Assembly (NCBI GenBank): GCA_031284645.1
Contig: JAITXS010000145.1
Coordinates: 1 to 10,902 of the forward strand
DNA: 10,902 bases
From: Spirochaetaceae bacterium
GTDB taxonomy: Bacteria > Spirochaetota > Spirochaetia > Treponematales > Breznakiellaceae
Reading direction: 5' to 3'
A program made the position numbers and the translations under genes. A model generated the notes under the pieces. That model saw nothing but the letters and a program-made list of their open reading frames with translations, searched no databases and had not been told where the DNA came from. Positions 1 through 4,977 of this stretch are shown here, piece by piece. Numbering within the stretch: position 1 is the stretch's first letter; each line of letters opens with the position of its first letter.

Positions 1-20
1 ACCCAAAACCCTATTGAGCA
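1..20 (+). repeat. Right end of an intergenic G/C-run repeat, cut by the window edge
   Basis: The first 20 bases carry the same terminal motif (ACCCAAAACCCTAT followed by a short purine-rich stretch and GCA) that ends the other repeat clusters near 1779, 2275 and 4323. The Shine-Dalgarno sequence of the first lipoprotein gene starts right after it. The rest of this copy lies upstream of the window. Confidence 0.65.
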
Positions 21-32
21 AGGAGGAAAGAT

Positions 33-1508
33 ATGGTAAGGACAATGAAAAACGTAGCGGTGTTTATAACAGCACTGGCGCTGGTGGCAGGAATGCTATC
101 GTGCGAGAACTGGATGATCGCGAAGCTGTTAGAGCGAAATGAGCCTTCGGGCGGAGGAAACGGGGGCGGTGGTTCTGTAGAGCGGGTAGAGATAACAAAC
201 GGGACAGAGCGAGGCGGCGGGGTGGAGAGTGCATTGGTAATAAAGACGGAAGTATATCCTGCCAACGCAACGAACAGGGATGTGAAGTGGAGCTCAGACG
301 ATCCCGGCATAGCGGATGTGGTCGGGACAGCAAACGGAGCCACGGTAACATTGCTTGGAGTAGGGAGTACTAAAATAAGGGTAAAACCGAAGAACGGTGG
401 GAAGGAAGCGGTTTGTACAATAACTGTCGTTTCCGCAGGCTCAGTGGTGCCGGTAAAAGAAGTAAAACTGGAAGTATCCACTCTGTCACTGCAAGTGTGG
501 GACCATCCGGTAACGCTTATCGCGACAGTGCTACCGGCAAATGCAACGGATAAAGGGGTAGAGTGGAGTTCAAGCGACGAGAGTGTGGTGCATGTGGAGA
601 ATGGTATGTTATGGGCGCTGAAAGCAGGGCCAGATCCTGCAACAATAACGGCAAAATCAACAAGTAATCCGACAGCCGGAGAAGGTACCTGCAATGTAAC
701 GGTAAATGCGGTAACGGTGGATAAGTATAAATATATGCCCAGGGGCATAATAGCGACTGGCAATATATGGAGTAGTACAGTAAGCAGTCCTATTCCTGTA
801 GCCCCTGTTGTAATAGGCAGGACGGAAGTGCGCTATGAGTTATGGTCTAAGGTGAAGCAGTGGGGGGAGTGGCAGGGGTATGTGTTTGAGCATGGGGGGC
901 GAGCGGGGCATAGTGGAACAGGGGAGGATAAGGATCAGCCGGTAACAGAGGTAAGTTGGCGGGATGTGGTGATATGGTGTAATGCGTATAGCGAGATGGC
1001 AGGGAAGGATCCGGTGTACAGGAATAATGTTGGAGATATATTAAGAGATTCGACATACAAAGGAAGCGATGCATCCCAGTCAACGCCAGATGATGTAGAG
1101 AATTTAATAGATATAACGAAGATAGGGGATTATGACGGGTACAGATTACCGACAGCGACGGAATGGGAATATGCGGCGAGGGGAGGGGTACCGAGTAGTG
1201 ATACAGCGTCTGTATGGGCATATCAATGGGCGGGGAGTAACACGGCAAATGATGTTTCTTGGAACAATGATAATTCAGGGGGTAATACACATCCTGTAGG
1301 GCAGAAGGCGGCGAATAGCGCAGAGCTGTATGACATGAGCGGTAATGTGTGGGAGTGGTGTTTTGATATTTATTCGGGTAGGCTCCGTGTGTATCGGGGC
1401 GGGTGTTGGATCAATGCTGCGGAGTACTGTTCGGTGGCCTATCGTTACGGCAACACCGAGCCCTACTGGGCGGACCCCAGTTTGGGGTTCCGCTTGGTCT
1501 ACCGCTGA
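33..1508 (+). CDS. Surface lipoprotein: two Ig-like (Big_2) domains and a C-terminal FGE-sulfatase/C-type-lectin domain; likely DGR target
   Basis: The 491-residue product looks like an exported, lipid-anchored binding protein. Residues 1-24 form a signal peptide with lipobox-like AGMLSC and Cys24 as the lipidation site. A Gly-rich linker follows (about 38-48), then two Big_2 Ig-like domains (about 49-134 and 141-226), and an FGE-sulfatase domain (about 232-491) with the family motifs GYRLPTATEWEYAARGG (369-385), ELYDMSGNVWEW (431-442) and a final LGFRLVYR. The start at 33 is supported by AGGAGG at 21-26; ATG at 45 is a weaker alternative. The paired catalytic Cys arrangement of true formylglycine-generating enzymes is absent, so enzymatic activity is unlikely. 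The fold is the one used by Treponema TvpA to display variable residues, and the last ~39 codons look hypervariable. A close paralogue follows at 2355. Ligand unknown. Confidence is high for architecture and moderate for the DGR role. Confidence 0.9.
   Translation: MVRTMKNVAVFITALALVAGMLSCENWMIAKLLERNEPSGGGNGGGGSVERVEITNGTERGGGVESALVIKTEVYPANATNRDVKWSSDDPGIADVVGTANGATVTLLGVGSTKIRVKPKNGGKEAVCTITVVSAGSVVPVKEVKLEVSTLSLQVWDHPVTLIATVLPANATDKGVEWSSSDESVVHVENGMLWALKAGPDPATITAKSTSNPTAGEGTCNVTVNAVTVDKYKYMPRGIIATGNIWSSTVSSPIPVAPVVIGRTEVRYELWSKVKQWGEWQGYVFEHGGRAGHSGTGEDKDQPVTEVSWRDVVIWCNAYSEMAGKDPVYRNNVGDILRDSTYKGSDASQSTPDDVENLIDITKIGDYDGYRLPTATEWEYAARGGVPSSDTASVWAYQWAGSNTANDVSWNNDNSGGNTHPVGQKAANSAELYDMSGNVWEWCFDIYSGRLRVYRGGCWINAAEYCSVAYRYGNTEPYWADPSLGFRLVYR
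1392..1508 (+). other. Candidate DGR variable region (VR) at the 3' end of the first lipoprotein gene
   Basis: Seen: compared with the paralogue (3711-3776), codons 1392-1457 differ at 22 of 66 nt. Twenty of these differences fall at codon positions 1 or 2, 16 have A in one of the two copies, and none is a C/T change. Invariant islands (GGCGGG, TCGGTGGCCTAT) separate the variable codons, several of which end in C as expected from AAC codons in a template. Immediately upstream (1287-1365) only 4 of 79 nt differ, three of them silent C/T changes. Known: DGRs mutate template adenines and usually place the VR at the 3' end of a C-type-lectin-fold gene. Inferred: this is such a VR. It encodes residues 454-491, including Cys458 and Cys466. 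The template is not in the window. Confidence 0.7.
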
Positions 1509-1528
1509 GTTCCGCAGGGGGAATCTCT

Positions 1529-1779
1529 AAGTAGGGTATTGGGTATGGGGCAGGGGCTTTCTGATAAAATCTATACCCCATACCCTTTACACCCATGACC
1601 CAATTACCCTATTTCGACCTCTACCCGAAGCAAAGAGCTAAGGACTTCGGGACGATACAGAATTACTGATAAGAACTATACCCCATACCCCGAAGCAAAG
1701 GGGCAGGGGAGTTGGGATGGCAGGGGATTACTGGTAAAACCAATACCCATTACCCTTTACCCCAAAACCCTATCAAGCA
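1529..1779. repeat. G-run/C-run intergenic repeat cluster, three core units
   Basis: This gap after the first lipoprotein gene is filled by three degenerate units. Each has a G-run block, a YTGRTA core (near 1561, 1666 and 1731) and a C-run block. GGGTATGGGG (1541-1550) and CCCCATACCC (1576-1585) form a perfect 10-bp inverted repeat across the first core. Canonical G-quadruplex motifs lie at 1534-1556 and 1700-1726 on the + strand, and at 1576-1601 on the - strand. The cluster ends in the shared motif CCCAAAACCCTATCAAGCA. No gene is visible in it. Confidence 0.8.
1624..1660 (+). repeat. 37-nt hairpin repeat, copy 1
   Basis: CCCGAAG (1624-1630) pairs with CTTCGGG (1645-1651) across a 14-nt loop, followed by ACGATACAG. 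A second copy at 4145-4181 matches at 35 of 37 positions. The left arm plus CAAAG also occurs near 1688 and 2177 without the right arm. The hairpin is embedded in the G/C-run repeat family and always sits next to its core. It has no T-tract, so it does not look like a terminator. Confidence 0.7.
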
Positions 1780-1829
1780 TTAACACCACCTGTTTTATGA
1801 CTACGAATTGAAGCCCCCCCATGATCACT

Positions 1830-1893
1830 TTACATTAAAAAAATTACATGTTATATTAAACAAAGTTACATGTTATATAAAAAACATTACATG
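1830..1893. repeat. AT-rich short direct repeats (TTACATG, ~21-22 nt period)
   Basis: TTACATGTTATAT occurs at 1844 and 1866, with a partial copy (TTACATG) at 1887 and a shorter TTACAT at 1830. Spacings between the full copies are 22 and 21 nt, about two helical turns, and each contains the palindrome ACATG(T). The function is unknown. It could be an operator array, or merely degenerate AT-rich sequence upstream of the inverted-repeat element. Confidence 0.5.
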
Positions 1894-1927
1894 CTCGGTA
1901 TTACCTGCCGTACAAGCAGGGAGAGCA
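1891..1927 (+). other. Nested small hairpin
   Basis: ATGCTC (1891-1896) pairs with GAGCAT (1922-1927), and inside them CCTGC (1904-1908) pairs with GCAGG (1916-1920). No T-tract follows, so this is not an intrinsic terminator. It lies between the AT-rich repeats and the inverted-repeat element and may be part of a degenerate mobile or repeat sequence. Confidence 0.35.
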
Positions 1928-2054
1928 TGATAGTAGACATGGAGATAGGGATTCGCTTTCCGCTTATTTTTGTTGAGAAGCTTTCCCGTGTGAGAGATGG
2001 TGCTGTACGGGGCGGGCACTGCCCCTAAAGCGATATTGCTGAACATATGCAATA

Positions 2055-2093
2055 CGGCAGAACAAAAGTTTTTTAAAAACTTTTGTTCTGCCG
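2055..2093. repeat. 39-bp near-perfect palindrome
   Basis: CGGCAGAACAAAAGTTTTT (2055-2073) and AAAAACTTTTGTTCTGCCG (2075-2093) are exact reverse complements separated by a single T. The 19-bp arms with a T-run/A-run centre would form a long hairpin in RNA or a cruciform in DNA. It is not preceded by a gene on either strand, so a plain terminator role is unlikely. Confidence 0.8.
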
Positions 2094-2130
2094 GTGTCAT
2101 GGTAGCATTTTTGCTGGAGATAGAGGCAGA

Positions 2131-2275
2131 GGAATTGGGTTTCGGGTAGGGGATTTCTGATAGTACTAAACCCCATACCCCGAAGCAAAGGTTTAGAAGA
2201 GTTGGGTTTTGGGTAAAGACTGTCTGGTAAAGTCTAAAACCTATAACCCCCTCTACCCAAAACCCTATTAAAGCA
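2131..2275. repeat. G-run/C-run intergenic repeat cluster, two core units
   Basis: Same family as 1529-1779. G-runs (2137-2152) precede a CTGATA core (about 2157) and CCCCATACCCCGAAGCAAAG. A second core, CTGGTAA, lies near 2224, followed by C-runs and the shared terminal motif CTACCCAAAACCCTATTAAAGCA. It lies wholly inside the 30-bp inverted repeats, so the element either inserted around it or contains it. Confidence 0.75.
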
Positions 2276-2354
2276 AAAATGGGCACCTAAGCGCTTTAGG
2301 GGCAGTGCCCGCCCCGTACAGGGATATTTTTAAAAGGGACAGGAGAAAAAAGAG

Positions 2355-3824
2355 ATGACAATCAGGAAAAAAGTAAGAACATTAATACTGGGTATTATGC
2401 TGGTGGCAGGAATGGTTTCGTGCGAGAACTGGATGATCGAGCAGCTGCTTGATCGGAAGGAGTATGCGGGGGGCGGAAGCGGCGGCGGTTCGAATGTGGC
2501 GGTAGAGCGGGTGGAGATAACAAACGGGACAGCGCGTGGCGGCGGGGAAGGGAGTGTATTGGTAATAAAGACGGAAGTATATCCTGCTGCCGCGACGAAC
2601 AGGGAAGTGGAGTGGAGCTCAAGCGATTCTAACATAGCGGATGTCGTAGGGACAGCAAGCGGGGCCACAGTACATTTGCTTAAAGCAGGGAGTGCGGAAA
2701 TAAGGGTAAAGCCGGCGAACGGCGGGAATGAATCGGTTTGTAGAATAGATGTAGTTTCCGCAAGCTCAGTGGTGGATGTAACAAGTGTAGAACTGAGTGC
2801 ATCCACTCTATCACTGCAAGTGGGGGGACACCCGGTAACGCTTATCGCGACAGTGCTGCCGGCAAATGCAACGGATAAGGGGATCGAGTGGAGCTCAAGC
2901 GAAGAAGGTGTGGTGAAGGTGGACAAGGGTATGGTAACGGCGAGAGCTGCCGGGACTGCAACGATAACGGCAATATCTGTAAATGGTAAAAGTGCAAGCT
3001 GTGAAGTAGAGGTGGCGGTACCGGTAAACCTGCCTGCAATAGATACGTATCGATATATACCCGGGGGCACAATAGTAAGCGGCTATAAATGGGGAGGTAC
3101 TTCGGGGGATGGCACTATAGCAACTAGTGATATTAGTGTAGCGCCTTTTCATATAGGCAAGACGGCAGTACGGTATGAGTTATGGTATATAGTGAGGGAA
3201 TGGGGAGAAGGGCATGGGTATACGTTTGCGAATAAGGGGAAAGCGGGGAAGAGCGGAACGGAGGGGGCTTTCCCTATCGCTCCTGGTAAGGACGAACCGG
3301 TAACGATGGTAAGCTGGCGGGATGTAGTGGTGTGGTGTAATGCATATAGCGAGATAACAGGGAAGGAAGAGGTGTATAGGGATAAGAATGATAATAGTGT
3401 ATTAAAAGATTCGAGACAATTAGTAGAGACTTTAATAGATGAAACGAAGATAGGATATCATGACGGGTATAGATTACCAATGGGGACAGAATGGGAATAT
3501 GCGGCGAGGGGAGGGGTACCGAGCAGCAGTGATCCGTGGGCATATCAATGTGCGGGGAGTAACACGGTAGATGATGTTTCTTGGTACAGTGGTAATTCAG
3601 GGAGCGATACACATCCTGTAGGGCAGAAGGCGGCGAATAGTGCAGGGCTGTATGATATGAGTGGTAATGTGTGGGAGTGGTGTTTTGAGTCTTTGAGCAC
3701 GGTCCGTGTGGTAAGGGGCGGGAGTTGGTACACTGGTGCAACGTTCTCTTCGGTGGCCTATCATGCCTACTACGGCCCCGGCATCGTGCGTAACGATCTT
3801 GGGTTCCGGCCGGTCTGCCGCTGA
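2355..3824 (+). CDS. Second surface lipoprotein: Big_2 x2 plus FGE-sulfatase/C-type-lectin domain; likely DGR target
   Basis: This 489-residue paralogue of the first lipoprotein has the same layout. The signal peptide has lipobox-like AGMVSC and Cys23. A Gly-rich linker (39-46) is followed by Ig-like domains (about 50-135 and 142-222) and an FGE-sulfatase domain (about 230-489). Visible motifs are GYRLPMGTEWEYAARGG (371-387) and GLYDMSGNVWEW (431-442), with a terminal LGFRPVCR. ATG 2355 is preceded by AGGAG at 2341-2345. Stretches around the lipobox and the GNVWEW motif are almost identical in DNA to the first gene, suggesting recent duplication or gene conversion, while the final ~38 codons diverge strongly. 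The coding strand is G-rich and C-poor until that 3' segment. The usual FGE catalytic Cys positions are Thr460 and Ser465 here, so it is probably not an enzyme. Likely role: display of a variable binding surface outside the cell; ligand unknown. Confidence 0.9.
   Translation: MTIRKKVRTLILGIMLVAGMVSCENWMIEQLLDRKEYAGGGSGGGSNVAVERVEITNGTARGGGEGSVLVIKTEVYPAAATNREVEWSSSDSNIADVVGTASGATVHLLKAGSAEIRVKPANGGNESVCRIDVVSASSVVDVTSVELSASTLSLQVGGHPVTLIATVLPANATDKGIEWSSSEEGVVKVDKGMVTARAAGTATITAISVNGKSASCEVEVAVPVNLPAIDTYRYIPGGTIVSGYKWGGTSGDGTIATSDISVAPFHIGKTAVRYELWYIVREWGEGHGYTFANKGKAGKSGTEGAFPIAPGKDEPVTMVSWRDVVVWCNAYSEITGKEEVYRDKNDNSVLKDSRQLVETLIDETKIGYHDGYRLPMGTEWEYAARGGVPSSSDPWAYQCAGSNTVDDVSWYSGNSGSDTHPVGQKAANSAGLYDMSGNVWEWCFESLSTVRVVRGGSWYTGATFSSVAYHAYYGPGIVRNDLGFRPVCR
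3711..3824 (+). other. Candidate DGR variable region (VR) at the 3' end of the second lipoprotein gene
   Basis: This is the counterpart of 1392-1508. The invariant islands GGCGGG, TCGGTGGCCTAT and GGGTTCCG are retained. The codons between them change at positions 1 and 2, and 13 of the 15 differing codons in 3711-3776 change the amino acid. After 3776 the two genes differ by one codon in length and by some changes not explained by adenine targeting, so drift or a different template must also be involved. The CGCTGAGT(T/C)CCGC block over the stop codon is shared by both genes and could belong to the 3' homing signal (inference). Confidence 0.65.
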
Positions 3825-3855
3825 GTCCCGCTCGCCCGTGCCCACTTAATAATAA

Positions 3856-3972
3856 CCACAAAGGACACGAAGAAGAATAGGGTAGTAGGGTATTGGGTAT
3901 TGGGTATTGGAGCGAGTGGATATCTGCTACCCTGACCCTTTGCCCCTTTGTGTTCCTTTCTGTCCTTCGTGG
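3856..3972. repeat. Inverted CCACRAAGGACA repeats
   Basis: CCACAAAGGACA (3856-3867) and TGTCCTTCGTGG (3961-3972) are inverted copies with one mismatch in 12, both flanked by A/G-rich GAAG-type sequence. They enclose the beginning of the third G/C-run cluster. Similar CCACGAAGGACAC-type sequences occur as intergenic repeats in various bacterial genomes. The function here is unknown. Confidence 0.5.
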
Positions 3973-4323
3973 TGAAATTCTTCTTACTGTTTGTTGTGGG
4001 TCAAGAATAAAGCAAGGGTAGTATAGTTATGGGTATAGGGTAGGGGATGTCTGATATACTATACCCTCTACCCTGAACCCAAGAAGAAGGGTAGTAGGGG
4101 CTTGGGTATTGGGTATGGGAGTGATTAGACATCTTTACCTAATACCCGAAGCAAAGAGTTAAGGGCTTCGGGACGATACAGGCTTTCTGGTAAAATCTAT
4201 ACCCCAGACCCTATACCCCTCTACCCATAACCCTAAAGAAGGGTAATGGGGTTCTGGGTTTAGGGTAGGGTCTTTCTGGTAAAACCAATACCCAAGACCC
4301 TTTACCCAAAACCCTATTATGCA
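3879..4323. repeat. Large G-run/C-run intergenic repeat cluster between the lipoprotein gene and ssb
   Basis: The cluster holds at least three cores (CTGATA about 4051, CTGGTAA about 4188, CTGGTAA about 4277). Canonical G-quadruplex motifs lie on the + strand at 3880-3904, 4089-4119 and 4241-4270. GGGTATAG (4031-4038) pairs with CTATACCC (4059-4066). The cluster ends in the shared motif TTACCCAAAACCCTATTATGCA. No gene is visible; predicted minus-strand frames here are low-complexity and have no credible start. Confidence 0.8.
4145..4181 (+). repeat. 37-nt hairpin repeat, copy 2
   Basis: CCCGAAG (4145-4151) pairs with CTTCGGG (4166-4172), followed by ACGATACAG. It differs from the copy at 1624-1660 at two loop-region positions only. 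In both places it sits just upstream of a YTGRTA core. Confidence 0.7.
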
Positions 4324-4423
4324 TTTCTCACAATTTTTACCACTTATTCAAGCAAAAAAGAGTATTCCGGCTATAAATTTGCTATCCTCCTGTGAACGTG
4401 GTGTACAACGCGTGCACGGAAGA

Positions 4424-4446
4424 CCACAAGAATTTTGCTCTTGTGG
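4424..4446 (+). promoter_or_regulatory. Leader hairpin upstream of ssb
   Basis: CCACAAGA (4424-4431) pairs perfectly with TCTTGTGG (4439-4446) across a 7-nt loop, ending 12 nt before the Shine-Dalgarno GGGGAAGG (4459-4466). If transcribed it would form a stable hairpin in the 5' leader. A TATAAA at 4372-4377 could be a -10 element, but no good -35 is seen. A regulatory role is inferred only from position. Confidence 0.4.
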
Positions 4447-4470
4447 AATATTAATTTTGGGGAAGGCATT

Positions 4471-4917
4471 ATGAATAACCTTAACTCTATTTTACTTGAA
4501 GGAAATCTGGTTCGGGATCCGCTGTTCCGTACCACGTCTAAAGGCACGGCGCTTTGTACATTTACAATAGCTTCCAATCGTTACTTCAGGCAGGACTCCG
4601 GCCTGGAAAAGGAAGTGAGCTATTTTGACATTGAATCATGGTCAAAGCTTGCCGAAAACTGTAAGAATCTGGGGCACAAAGGAAGAGGGGTGCGGGTGGT
4701 CGGCAGACTCAAGCAGGATCGATGGAGCGGAAATGACGGTAAAAATCATTCACGGGTAAGTATTGTGGCGGAACACATTGAATTCCGTCCTGATTTTAAG
4801 CACGGAGAAACAGGGGAAGCTGAAAGTTCCGGCAGGGATTTTGCTGCAAAACACATTACGGATTTTCCTGAAATTCCCCGGGCATCCGAGGATTTACCGC
4901 AAGCCGCCGCATTTTAA
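4471..4917 (+). CDS. ssb: Single-stranded DNA-binding protein
   Basis: The product binds single-stranded DNA during replication, repair and recombination. The 148 residues form one OB-fold domain (about 5-107) with typical SSB signatures: LNSILLEGNLVRDP at the start, ALCTFTIASNR (27-37), SYFDIESWSKLAENC (50-64) and GRGVRVVGRLKQDRW (71-85). A short, poorly conserved tail ends EDLPQAAAF, which lacks the classic acidic DDDIPF-type tip used to recruit partner proteins, although EDLP and a terminal Phe remain. ATG 4471 is chosen over an upstream in-frame TTG (4435) because GGGGAAGG lies 4 nt ahead of it and similarity begins there. Most bacterial housekeeping ssb genes sit beside rpsF and rpsR. 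This copy stands alone next to variable lipoprotein genes, so it may be a second SSB (inference). A strong terminator follows. Confidence 0.9.
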   Translation: MNNLNSILLEGNLVRDPLFRTTSKGTALCTFTIASNRYFRQDSGLEKEVSYFDIESWSKLAENCKNLGHKGRGVRVVGRLKQDRWSGNDGKNHSRVSIVAEHIEFRPDFKHGETGEAESSGRDFAAKHITDFPEIPRASEDLPQAAAF

Positions 4918-4920
4918 ATG

Positions 4921-4968
4921 CGTCCTTGCCCGCCGCATATAAGGGAACGGCGGGCAAACGGACGTTTT
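4921..4968 (+). terminator. Intrinsic terminator after ssb, possibly bidirectional
   Basis: TTGCCCGCCG (4926-4935) pairs perfectly with CGGCGGGCAA (4948-4957) across a 12-nt loop. An outer CGTCC (4921-4925) pairs with GGACG (4960-4964), and TTTT follows. It lies between the convergent ssb and permease genes. On the minus strand the hairpin is followed by CATTTAAAAT, so it may end both transcripts, less efficiently on that side. Confidence 0.8.
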
Positions 4969-4977
4969 GCGCTGGTT

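Larger units (their letters stand above)
2003..2321. repeat. 319-bp segment bounded by perfect 30-bp inverted repeats
   Basis: Positions 2003-2032 are the exact reverse complement of 2292-2321 (30 of 30). Each arm also contains the short dyad GGGCA-N-TGCCC. Between the arms lie a 39-bp palindrome (2055-2093) and a G/C-run repeat (about 2131-2275). No credible open reading frame is inside, and no clear target-site duplication flanks it. It could be a MITE-like element, a large cruciform, or two copies of a dispersed repeat in opposite orientation. It ends 33 bp before the second lipoprotein gene. Confidence 0.75.

Noticed and set aside
11..763. Long minus-strand frames opposite both lipoprotein genes (also 2330-3070 and 3274-3861)
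   Set aside because: They are Ser/Thr/Pro-rich mirror frames caused by the strong purine bias of the real + strand genes, with no independent start signals.
1386..1508. Active formylglycine-generating enzyme in the first lipoprotein, because Cys466 falls near the second catalytic Cys position
   Set aside because: The partner Cys is Asn461, the paralogue has Thr and Ser at the two sites, and both fall in the hypervariable segment. The Cys is better explained as a variable residue.
1529..1779. CRISPR array
   Set aside because: The repeat units are degenerate, differ in spacing and are self-complementary G/C-run blocks. There are no uniform repeats with unique spacers and no cas genes.
1891..2028. 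Possible 45-residue + strand ORF
   Set aside because: No ribosome site, start within a hairpin and AT repeats, and the stop lies inside the left 30-bp inverted repeat; no recognisable family. It looks like a chance frame or a remnant.
2055..2093. Intrinsic terminator
   Set aside because: The stem is a 19-bp palindrome whose T-run lies in the centre rather than after the stem, and no gene ends next to it.
1873..2286. 137-residue minus-strand ORF
   Set aside because: It runs through the inverted repeats, the palindrome and the G/C-run cluster. The composition follows the repeats and there is no ribosome site.
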